Source: an uncultured Lachnospiraceae bacterium
GTDB taxonomy: Bacteria; Bacillota; Clostridia; Lachnospirales; Lachnospiraceae
Direction: 5' to 3'
DNA: 64,000 bases
Assembly: GCA_910576975.1 (NCBI GenBank)
Contig: CAJTJY010000005.1
Span: 1-64,000 of the forward strand
A model generated the notes under the pieces. That model made no database searches, was not told the DNA's origin, and was given only the letters and a program-made list of their open reading frames with translations. Position numbers and translations under genes: made by a program. Shown here piece after piece: positions 44,521-54,400 of this stretch (the stretch's first letter is position 1; each line of letters begins with the position of its first letter).

Positions 44521-47500
44521 TTAATCCAAAAATTCTTTGCGGATGATTTTCGCAATCTTCAACGGATAGTCTTCGATCAGAAAATGACCTGCTTGGGGAA
44601 TATGGTAAACCCGGAATGGCTGATGGATCCATCTGTGCCATCTGCGATATCGTTTCTGATATCCAAAAGTGACCATGTCTTTGCCGCCAAATACAAGCGT
44701 TATCTTTCCTTTGATATCCAATTCGCCCATGGTGCGAAGCGCCGCCGCACTCCTTTTGACATCCTTGCGGAACGAGTGAAGCAGTTTCTGATCCGCATAA
44801 ACAGGCTTGCCTCTTATTCTTCCAAGAACCTTTTCCAACATCTGGTCTGGAACATAATCCCAAAAACTTCTCAAATTTGGAAGCGCCTCGCAAAGTAAAA
44901 GTCCCTGTAACTGACTGCCGATCTTCGCTGCAATCTGCATTGCCAAAACACTGCCTGCGCAATCGCCCAGCAAATAAATTTCTTCATAATCCTTTAACTG
45001 TTCAGATGATGCCACCGCTCTGGCAGTCATTTCTATACTTTCTTCCCAAGTATTTTTCTCATATGATAGATTCACAGAAGCCACGTCAAGCTCGTTTTTT
45101 GCAAACCAGCGCGTCAGAGGATAGATGCTAAGAGGCGTTCCGCCCGCAAATGGAACTGCCAAAAGAAGCTTCTTACTACCATGTCGTTGTAAAAACACCA
45201 ATGAATGTTGTATCACCCCGCCTTCAGACGCACCGTTGAAGCTTTCCTTTGCCAAATCCCTCAAATTTGGCTTGTGATACAAAACGGCAGATGGAATGCA
45301 GATATTATAAGCTTCACAGTCTGCAAGGAAAGACAACATTGTCAAAGAATCCATCCCCGCATCCCAAAGATTATGATCCAAGTCAAGAACTCTGCTTTTC
45401 AAGTGGCGTTTTGCAAGTGATAAAAGCACTTTTTCCCTGCGGGAAAGCTCCCAGTTTTTAGAAAATGCATTTCGAACCGGTTTTTGGCAATATCTGTTCT
45501 GATAGATATATTCCAGCTCTTTTCGTCCTGCTTTTCCATTTTTCTGCACTGGAAGCTGATCTATAAATATAAACTCGGACGGAATGCTGTAATAAGCAAG
45601 ATGCTTGGCTGCCTCTTGTCTCATATATTCTGGCGTGCCTTTTCCCTGGCAAAATGCGACGAGCCGGTTTCCAACCGTAAACACGAGACACTTCACGCCT
45701 GGCACTGCATGGTTGAGGCACCGCTCCACTTCCATAAGGTTTATGCGCATCCCGCGAATTTTGAGCTGTTGATCTTTTCTGCCCTCATAGTACAAAAAAC
45801 CATCTTCCATAAGGACTGCTAGGTCTCCCGTGCAATATATCCTTTTTCCATCGAGAATGCCATAGCCTCCTTGATCTTTGTCAGAACCAATCCCCACCAG
45901 CGCCCCCTCCACAATCAATTCTCCCTGCACTCCCATAGGCAGCAATTGCCCTCGCTGATTCCTGACAGAAAGATTTGTAGCATAGACTGGCTTCCCAATT
46001 GGAATCCTGTTCCTGCCTTGCTCGCAGCAATAATAACTGACGTCGATCGTACACTCCGTAGGACCATAGAGATTATAAAGCTGCACCCTGGGAAGCAGCT
46101 TTTTTGCCCAATGCACAAGCTCTGCCCCCAGTTCCTCCCCTGATAATATAATATATCTTAATTTCGAAAACTCCGTTCGCTGCTTTTGCAGGAAAAAAAG
46201 AAAACGTTCAAACATGGAAGGAACAAAGTGAACCATTGTCACGCCGTTTGAAATAAGCGCCTTGATCATTGCTTTTGGACTTCTCTCCTCTCCATCCTTT
46301 AACATGCACAGGCTCTTGCCGAAAGCAAATGGAAGCACAAGCTCCCATATGGAAACATCAAAAGAACTTCTCGTCTTCTGCAGGATTCTTTCTATACCAT
46401 CTGAAAAGACATGCTCCATCCATTCTAGCCTGCAGCTTAAAGAATAGTGAGAAATCTTCACTGCTTTGGGCTCTCCTGACGTACCAGAAGTATAAATTTG
46501 ATAAGCTGGTAACTCTTTACAGCACAATGCTTTGACATCTTCTGCCACCATGCCAGCCTGTTTCTCACTTAACAATTCATCTGTCAGACACAATGCGCAA
46601 CCTCGGCACATCTGCTCTCTGCGCTGTTCTGTCTCTTCTGGACTTATCGGGAGAAACGCATATCCTAAAAGCCACGATGCATAAATAGCTGCTGGCAGGT
46701 ATGGCGTCCGGGAAAGACAAAGACCGATCACGTGCTCTTTGCCGGGATCTGCTTTTGCCGCAATTACCCCCATGACCGTTTTCACGAGATCATAAAATTG
46801 CTGATAAGAATAAGATTTCCCCTGCCATAAGACAGCCGTCTTTTGCGAATGCTTTCGCACCATGTCAAGAAACCTCTCTGGCAGAGAAAGCGTGTACTTC
46901 CATTCCGCTCCACGCTGCATGGATTCGATCTGCCGACGTTCCCTTTCCCGAAGTAATTGTATCTGGCTGCAGGGTATCTCTGGCTCGCTTAATACCTGTT
47001 CCATGAAAAAAAACGTCTTCTCCATAATCCGGCGTACTTTGCGCTCAGACAAAGCCTCTTCTTGGTATTTCACCACTACTTCAATGCCCCGACGGCTTTC
47101 ATTGACAAACACCTTCATCGGCGTTTCCAAAGAGGAATTAAAAAATTCACGGCATTCCCCCTGTTTTGGCGCTGGGAGATAACGCTGCGGACGATAGGAA
47201 ATCTCAATCTCAGGACGATAAGAGAAATCCTCTGTCTCAGAAGCATGAACTGCAAGCTTTTTCTTTAAATCCGCCAGATAATCTGCAGCTGAAAGTTCCC
47301 ATTTGGGCTCGGTCACAAAAGTGCGCGTTTCTACTCGAAGACCTATCATATGCAGCGTATCTTTACTACGGTTCAACAAATTTCGTCCAATTGCCAAGCC
47401 TTCTGCATCCATCGCCCTGCACAGATACATTGTCATACATCCATAAATGAACGCCTCAACGGAAACTCTGTATTTACGGCAGAACTCACATATCTTTTTA

Positions 47501-48186
47501 TATTGAAACCTTTTTTGACACCACTCTATGTCATCTGCCCTGCTCTCCCCGTCGGTGATCCATCCTGTCAATATCTCTGCCTTTGGTCTCACTGCCCGTT
47601 TTGCAAAAGATGCCATTCGGTTATTTTGATCATCTTTTTTGACATGGTTCTTGTCTGTAGCCTCTGGTTTAAACTTTGCATACTCCTCTAAAAAATGTTG
47701 ATCATCTTCAAAATTTGTTCTCCCATCTAATAACTCTTGATAAATTTTTTCCTGACTCCTTGCACATAATGCCACGGCATAACCATCGGCAATCAAATGG
47801 TGGAACTTTTCAAAGATAAGGACCTTATCCTCAACACGCAGCAGCCGAAAGTTAAATAAATAACTGTCATAAGGCGGCATTGGCTCACAAATCCATGATT
47901 GCATGACAGAATCCACCTCTTGTAATGTGAGATCTGTAAAATCGTACTCCTCCATCGCATATTTGGTAATCTTGTCAAAATAAATCTTATTCTGTGAATT
48001 TACTTTGATCCAAAAACTACTGTTGCACTGCAAAAAGATCTCTATGCATCGTTGCAAAAGCTTTGTGTCATATTTTCCCTCCAAATGCAGATATCCTCCA
48101 ATATTGCAGATATCCGTATTTGGATATAGTCTCTGAATCTCCCAGATTTTCTTCTGCCGTGGCAGCATCTCATATAAACGATTCAT
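44521..48186 (-). CDS. Single-module NRPS (C-A-PCP-TE), predicted to load serine
   Basis: This 1,221-aa enzyme follows the EntF layout. The condensation domain has FHHLIADGY (about residue 130). The adenylation domain has YTSGTSGEPKAV (about 560), FDVSIWEL, GVTMVHFVPSM, ILSGEEL, NLYGPTECTIDVS, YCTGDLA and GRKDQQLKIRG. The carrier has AGMDSLTML (about 945; Ser carries phosphopantetheine). A thioesterase domain has GDCAGSVLAM (about 1075). Reading the pocket residues gives D-V-W-H-I-S-L-I-D, the serine code. The TE nucleophile is Cys, not Ser. The donor for the C domain is unknown: no second module or acyl carrier is here. The ATG at 48186 has a GGAG before it. It lies between the peptide gene and the exporter genes. 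Confidence 0.9.
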   Translation of the reverse strand: MNRLYEMLPRQKKIWEIQRLYPNTDICNIGGYLHLEGKYDTKLLQRCIEIFLQCNSSFWIKVNSQNKIYFDKITKYAMEEYDFTDLTLQEVDSVMQSWICEPMPPYDSYLFNFRLLRVEDKVLIFEKFHHLIADGYAVALCARSQEKIYQELLDGRTNFEDDQHFLEEYAKFKPEATDKNHVKKDDQNNRMASFAKRAVRPKAEILTGWITDGESRADDIEWCQKRFQYKKICEFCRKYRVSVEAFIYGCMTMYLCRAMDAEGLAIGRNLLNRSKDTLHMIGLRVETRTFVTEPKWELSAADYLADLKKKLAVHASETEDFSYRPEIEISYRPQRYLPAPKQGECREFFNSSLETPMKVFVNESRRGIEVVVKYQEEALSERKVRRIMEKTFFFMEQVLSEPEIPCSQIQLLRERERRQIESMQRGAEWKYTLSLPERFLDMVRKHSQKTAVLWQGKSYSYQQFYDLVKTVMGVIAAKADPGKEHVIGLCLSRTPYLPAAIYASWLLGYAFLPISPEETEQRREQMCRGCALCLTDELLSEKQAGMVAEDVKALCCKELPAYQIYTSGTSGEPKAVKISHYSLSCRLEWMEHVFSDGIERILQKTRSSFDVSIWELVLPFAFGKSLCMLKDGEERSPKAMIKALISNGVTMVHFVPSMFERFLFFLQKQRTEFSKLRYIILSGEELGAELVHWAKKLLPRVQLYNLYGPTECTIDVSYYCCEQGRNRIPIGKPVYATNLSVRNQRGQLLPMGVQGELIVEGALVGIGSDKDQGGYGILDGKRIYCTGDLAVLMEDGFLYYEGRKDQQLKIRGMRINLMEVERCLNHAVPGVKCLVFTVGNRLVAFCQGKGTPEYMRQEAAKHLAYYSIPSEFIFIDQLPVQKNGKAGRKELEYIYQNRYCQKPVRNAFSKNWELSRREKVLLSLAKRHLKSRVLDLDHNLWDAGMDSLTMLSFLADCEAYNICIPSAVLYHKPNLRDLAKESFNGASEGGVIQHSLVFLQRHGSKKLLLAVPFAGGTPLSIYPLTRWFAKNELDVASVNLSYEKNTWEESIEMTARAVASSEQLKDYEEIYLLGDCAGSVLAMQIAAKIGSQLQGLLLCEALPNLRSFWDYVPDQMLEKVLGRIRGKPVYADQKLLHSFRKDVKRSAAALRTMGELDIKGKITLVFGGKDMVTFGYQKRYRRWHRWIHQPFRVYHIPQAGHFLIEDYPLKIAKIIRKEFLD

Positions 48187-48219
48187 GATGCACTCCATTT
48201 CCCTTTATATTTGGAAAAG

Positions 48220-48254
48220 GCGCAGCAGCTCAGATTTCATCCAAGCTGCTGCGC
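48220..48254 (-). terminator. Intercistronic hairpin between precursor peptide and NRPS
   Basis: GCGCAGCAGCT and AGCTGCTGCGC form a perfect 11-bp stem with a 13-base loop, followed on the minus strand by CTTTTCC. The stem lies 10 bases beyond the precursor stop and upstream of the NRPS. It is likely a leaky terminator or mRNA-stabilising hairpin that keeps peptide mRNA in excess. Confidence 0.75.
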
Positions 48255-48264
48255 AGACGTTCCA

Positions 48265-48414
48265 CTAAATTCTCTGTTTTATGCTTTCTGTGATGTCATG
48301 CGTTTTTTCTTTTTTTACACGCCTTAGCCCGCCTCCTCCGCTGACTTCTGAGAGCTCTTTCAAAGAAAGTTCTTTCTCTGTGATCTGATTGTTGTCTTTT
48401 TCGTAATTTTTCAT
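48265..48414 (-). CDS. Double-glycine leader precursor peptide (49 aa)
   Basis: The leader reads MKNYEKDNNQITEKEL, then SLKELSEVSGG (residues 17-27). Relative to cleavage after Gly27, Leu16, Leu21 and Val24 sit at -12, -7 and -4, the positions read by C39 peptidases. The remaining 22 residues (28-49) start GGLRRVKKEK and continue with THDITESIKQRI. They are rich in Lys/Arg (net about +4) with no Cys, so no lanthionine or disulfide is expected. GAGGAAGG between the upstream stop and ATG makes a strong ribosome site, and only 11 bases separate the two genes. It may be an antimicrobial or signal peptide, or a carrier for an NRPS-made addition. Confidence 0.8.
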   Translation of the reverse strand: MKNYEKDNNQITEKELSLKELSEVSGGGGLRRVKKEKTHDITESIKQRI

Positions 48415-48425
48415 GTTCCTTCCTC

Positions 48426-51400
48426 CTATTTTTTCTTTATTTTCATGGTTGAGCGAATTCCTGCCTTTTTATCAAACTTCTCCTTATAAGCTTTCAGTTT
48501 GGAAGCAGGAACCTCAATAACCGCCTTTAGGGAAATATTTTTAAAGGCATTGTTTCCAACCTTAGAAACCGTTTTAGATTGAACCGTAACCAGCTTTAAT
48601 TTTTTGCATCCTGCAAAAGCATCTGAAGAAATCACTTTGACATTTTTGCCTATTACAGCCTTTGTCGCTTTTTCGTAATTCTTAAATGCCCCTGTTCCAA
48701 CCGCCGTCACCTGGAAGCTCTTGCCGCCAATCTTCACACTGTCTTTGATCTCCAATGTACGAGCGGACTTCCCAGCTCCTTTCGCAAGCGTCACTGTGCC
48801 TGGCTTTTTACCAGTGGGCAGCTTGGTAACTTTGTAGCTGCAGTTTGCAGCTTTATAAGTCTTGCCTTTGGAAATTGTAATTTTAAAGGTCTTTTTGACA
48901 GTACCAGTATAATTTCCAATTCCTGTGACAGTCACTTGATAACTGCCTGCATTTTTTCTGCCACTGCTGTATGTCACCTTATAATCGGAGCCTTTTACCA
49001 GTTTTCCGCCGGACTTGGTCTTTACTGTGACATCAGGTTTCTTAGTTTTACCATCATAATTATAAGAACTCTTTGACAATGTAACCGTGCAGTCTTTGAG
49101 CTTCTTTTTGTTCTCTCTTGCAGAATCTTCCACTTTGACTTCAAAGCTGTTTATGATGATTGCCTCCTCTGGCATAGTTGCAAAATTGTCTTCTTCAAAG
49201 GAACCTTCTTCCACCGTATAGGTCACTTTATTATTCGCTGGCATCAGATATGCTTTTACATGCGCCGTACCTGTTCCAACTGCCTCCACATAGCCGCTGT
49301 CATATACCGTGAGTACATTTGCATTATCCGTAGTATACATTACTTTTAGTCCTGCTGTATTTGAAGCATCATAATGTTTCTCATCATCTGTCCCCTCATA
49401 ACGGCTTCCTTTGTATGCGATGGAATCCACGCTTGTATTGAGTTGTGTAATCTCGCCTTTTTTCATTGTGTAAGATTTTCCTATCTCTTCGAATGTTCCA
49501 TCCATAATTGACACATCCCGAACCGCCGTCATGCGCAGCCGCTGTTCTTTGGACGCCTGCATTACAAGCTCATCTATGGCGCTTTCGCTATCCTGATTCA
49601 CATATGCACGGAAAGACGTCACAGCTTCAAATTTTTCTGAATCTTCTGTAATAAATGTTTCAAACATTTCACTATAATCACCATATGCATACTCTGCAGT
49701 ATAAGACGCAGATTCTCCAGGCATCAAAGGCTCTGTTGCAATTGAAGTAATATCTTTGTATTTTTGCTCTACGCCTTCGATCTTCCTTGCAATCTGAATC
49801 TTCTCTGCGCCAGATTTCCGTCTGCCGTTGTTCTGCACATGAACCCGGAATTGAATTGTCCCTCTCTGATCCTGCGTCGCTTCAAATTCCGTCACGTCTA
49901 ACTGGACTGGAATCTTTTCACTGTAGCTGCCTTGCGCCAGTACCTTGCCGGAAATGTCTGTCACTTTATATGTGATGGAACATCCTTTTTCATTTTCATC
50001 AAGCGTAATCGGAAAGCTTAGAGGATATTTTGTTCCACCATAAATTTTCTGTAAATTTTCTTCCCCAGCGTCAGAAGATGCAATTTTCTGTTCACATATC
50101 TTTGTTCCATCTTCCTTTTCTGCTGTCAGCGTGAGATTCTCCAATGTCTCTACTCCATCGTTATACAACTGCATCGTAATATAGGATTCTGCTCCTGCGC
50201 TTAACTCTTCTATCTTAACATCCTGTACTTCCAAGGTAGATGTCGGGGCAAACTCTAATGCCATAAGGTTTTTGTTTACCGTGTCTTCTGTCAGAATCTC
50301 TTTTTTGATAACCGTTCCCGTCTCGTCCTTTCCTTCCACAGTCTCTACTGTGCTCTTTGCCTTAGTTGCAAGCAGTTTAAATTTGCCTTCCTCTCCCTGT
50401 TCCAGGGCAAATCCAATTGAGCCATAATTAGCGCCTTCTTCCTCTGTCACTTGGACTGGCTCAGTAAAGACTTCTTCTTTCCAGTCGTACCTTGCAATAT
50501 AAATTTGTGATTCTGCCACACGATTTGCCGCATCCGTCGCTTCACTGCCCGTTGGGTCTATGCCCTCTTTTACTTTTGTGGCGCGTTTTGTCCAGACAGC
50601 ATAGATATAATCATCGTCAGAAGCCACCTCATAATCTGCAATTGACGCCGGTTCTTCCTTAGATTCTTCTTCATTGTCCTCAGCGATGTCTGCCAGCCTG
50701 TCTCCTGCGACAATCACTGGAGGCAAATAAACATACTGTTCACCTTCCAATATCTCAGGGGGGGCGCTCTTGTCGATGTAATAGAACTCCTGTCCCTCAA
50801 TCTCTGACTTCAAGAGACCGTTTTTCAAAACGGAGACATTCATCGCATACAACGTATTGTCTGCCAGATATGTCAGCAATGTGACATCGCCAGAACGAAC
50901 AAATTTCACCTTGCTCTCTGCGAGATCCGGAGTCGTAGTCATCATGACAGGATGTGTAAACTGCCTACTTTGGTAGTCATAAATCTGCAGGAAAATATCA
51001 CGGTCGTTTTCTGTCTCCTGATCACCATCATAATCCAACACATATGCGTAAAGCGCAAGCCCATTATAGGTTGCAGACTCTGATTCCAGAACAATTGGCT
51101 CATTCTCAGACATCGTTCCATCCGCATTCTCATAAACCGCATTTTCAAATGGCTTGATCTCTGGCTGCTTTGTCCAGAAACCGGAAGCATCCAGCTCTTC
51201 GTTCACAACTGCCAGCGGCGCTAGCTCTAAGAAGCGCTGTCCATACCATGCTTTCTGATAGTCTTCACTGACTCCTTCGGAGGCATCGTATGTCTCATCC
51301 CACGTTCCTGTGGCAAAGTCATATATGCGGTATGCCATCAGGCTATATGGTTTCGCAATATCGCCAACCAGGCCTTCATCGTCTCCCGACGTGCTCTCAT

Positions 51401-54400
51401 ATTCTGTCTTCGTATAGAAAAGAAGCATCTGACCTGTAGCCTCGTCATAAGAGATATGCGGTTTTACGTCCGCAATATTATCTTCCATCGTGAAATCGTC
51501 TTCCTCGTAGGAATATGGCGCAGTCTTGGTAATTTCCTGAATCTCCCCAAAGGACTTCGTCGACGGATTGAAAAATGCCCCGTGGATATTCATGGAATTG
51601 AGACTGTCAATCACCGTATCATCTTCTGTCAAGATGCGGTCTGCACTGGACCAAGCTACATAGATTCCTCTCTCCCCCAGATCAAAGACAGCAGGTTCAT
51701 CGTCTAACGTGCCATCCTTTTCGATCAATTCTGGTTTCGACCATGTTCCATCACTGTAAATACTGTAATATACATGTGTGCAGTTATAGGTATCTTCTCC
51801 TGGAGTATCATCTAAAAATACTGCCATGTACTGATCATTCGGCAAGTTTACCATCTGAATATCCGGTTCCGGATTGACGGCTTCCTGCAATAGCGTTTCT
51901 GTAATTCCATTCGTGTCTGCGTTACTCTGCGCACGAAGCAATTCTTCTCCCTTCCATTCCGACCTGTTGGCACGGTACGAACGGTTGTCGATTTCCATTT
52001 CCGAGAGACTGGTATAGGTATAATCCGCATCTCCTGCTAATTCATTTATGCCGCTTGCAGCGCCAAACATATTCACAGTTGTGCTTGCCATGTTCCATTT
52101 CTTCGTAAAGAATAACACTTTCAGAGAGATATAAGCCGAAAATGTTACGTCTCCATGATTGGCTTGATCTTTGCGGGTATAGAAATTCATGTCAAAATCT
52201 GCTCTGCCGCCAACCATCAGATTCAAAAATTCAAATCCTCCCCCGGCGCTCAAATCCACATACGGAGCAATTGTAAAGATGCCATAAGCATCAAACGCTC
52301 TGTCCGCATGATTCATATTAAAGTTAAATATATCAACCTTAGCGGCGTCCTTATCCATGATATCTGAGAAGTAATACTCCTTCTTGTCATAATTCTGCTC
52401 CACAATAAATGTTGCAGCGCCTTCCCCGCCAGTAGAGAGCCCTATTATAACGGCAACACCAACCGGCGTTTTCCAAAAAATAGAAACATCCACGCCGTCT
52501 TCTATCACAGCCGCCAATGTCATGTCTTTAAAATACCATTCCCCTAGGTGTTCCGGTTCCTGAGATTTGACCATATTGAGTTCCAGTCCAAAGTTTATCT
52601 TAACGAACACCTTGCCAATCTTTGCCTTTACCTTATTCTTTGAAGAACCTTTTCCATCTTTTGTGACAGCGCCATCTGCAGCTTCTTTCTGTCTCTCTTT
52701 CTGCTCGCTGCTTGTGCCGGAATTTTTCGCAGCCTCCTTAATCGTTTCCGTAAAAGTAAAGTTTGATCCCATTCCTTTCTCAAACCCTATGCTGATCGTT
52801 TTTGTATTTCCGTCGTCTGAATTTGCAGCAATGTCATCTATATCGCCATCCCAGCCAAAATCAAACGCAGAATCAATCACGCCAATCACTTCAAGCGCTT
52901 TTTCTGCACCTCCAAAATGAAAGCTAGATAAAAAGCTTAAGATTCCCAGAGACTGTGCAAATGTAATTCCCATTTCATGCTCATAGTACGCCGTTCCATT
53001 CTGGTCCTCGAACTGGACTGTCATTGATGCGCCCGCCGGTATCTTTAAAGTCGCCGGATTAAAGTCCATCGTAAACACGCCATTGCTGCTGACCACTTCC
53101 TGTTCCGTATTATCAATCAGTGTTCCGTCTTTACGGTAAAAACGAAATACTGCCTTTGCCGCCCGCAGCGCATTATTTTTAGAATATGTCTGTATCACAA
53201 AACGATAGGTTTGATCCCCATTGGCAATACTGTTCGCTTCGATAGAGACAGCCTCTTCACCCTTTACCCGAAACGCATCGGCTCCATTAATTCCTATCGT
53301 GTCATATGCATCTAATTCATATATTCCGGCAGCATTCACAGCCTGTGTCGCTGTTACATGTAAATTATTATAGGTGACATTGACTGTCTGATTTTCTCCT
53401 GCCACAAAATCCTTGCTGGCAATGGAAAAATAACCGTCTCCGCCATGTTCCTCCACGCCGCCGAATTTTTCATCATATTTGGAAACCGTCGTCTGTCCTG
53501 CTACAGAAATCTGCGCCCCATTCACTGCTCTTACAGTTTCTTTACTTCCAAAAACGGGCTTATCGCGAAGCTGGACGATCCCGTCAATATATCCGGCATA
53601 ACGATTTGCCACCGTGGGAACGAATCCATAGAAGATCAAACTGTTATCCAAGACCGGGCGGAACGAATACGCATTACCGTTGCTGGCAATGTTCACAATA
53701 TTATAGGGAGCGACCACCTGTTGCTCCTTCGTCGTAAGTATTCCATCTTCATCTGCGTCTCCTGTAAAATTTTTAAAGTATGCCTTGTAGTTGTCTTCTG
53801 TTACTGCATTGAGGGTATACTCCTGATTTAAGGTGACACCTTTGATTTCCATTGGCGTTTTATAGTCGCCCATCTGAACGCTATCTTCATCTACTGTTCC
53901 GTCAGAGTTTTCTTTTTGATAAATAACAGAACCTTTCTCCTTGTCATTATTTTGAGGATCAATCTTCACCTTTATCTTTGGCACAGAATAAACAGGGCTG
54001 ATATAAACGAACTCTCCTGTCGGGGAAAACGTCACAGTATTTTTAAACATCTTATTGGTAACCGCATTGGATATGCTGGATTTTGTATAGCTGCTGGCTG
54101 AGACCCTCTTCGCCTCTGACTCGATAATCGCTTGTGACTGTTCATAATAAGCATTCGCCTTTGCCGCAAGCGTATTCGCTGAATTGGCGGCATTGTGCAC
54201 ATATCCATCCTTATGAACGCCTAGATTAAATCCTGAGACGGAATTTCCCGTCTTCGCAATTCCTGTCACTTTGATTGTATCAAGCATCGTACAGCGCCAT
54301 ACTTCATTTGTCTTAAAGCCATTTGCATAAGAGCCCTTTGACGTGTCTGCATTTTGGAACATCACACGCGCTTCGTAGGGCCGGTATACTGCGCGGATCT

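Noticed and set aside
43982..44962. Longer 326-aa reading of the HlyD-like gene
   Set aside because: The upstream half overlaps the end of the NRPS thioesterase in another frame and shows no HlyD character; the ATG at 44473 has a ribosome site and starts just before the membrane helix.
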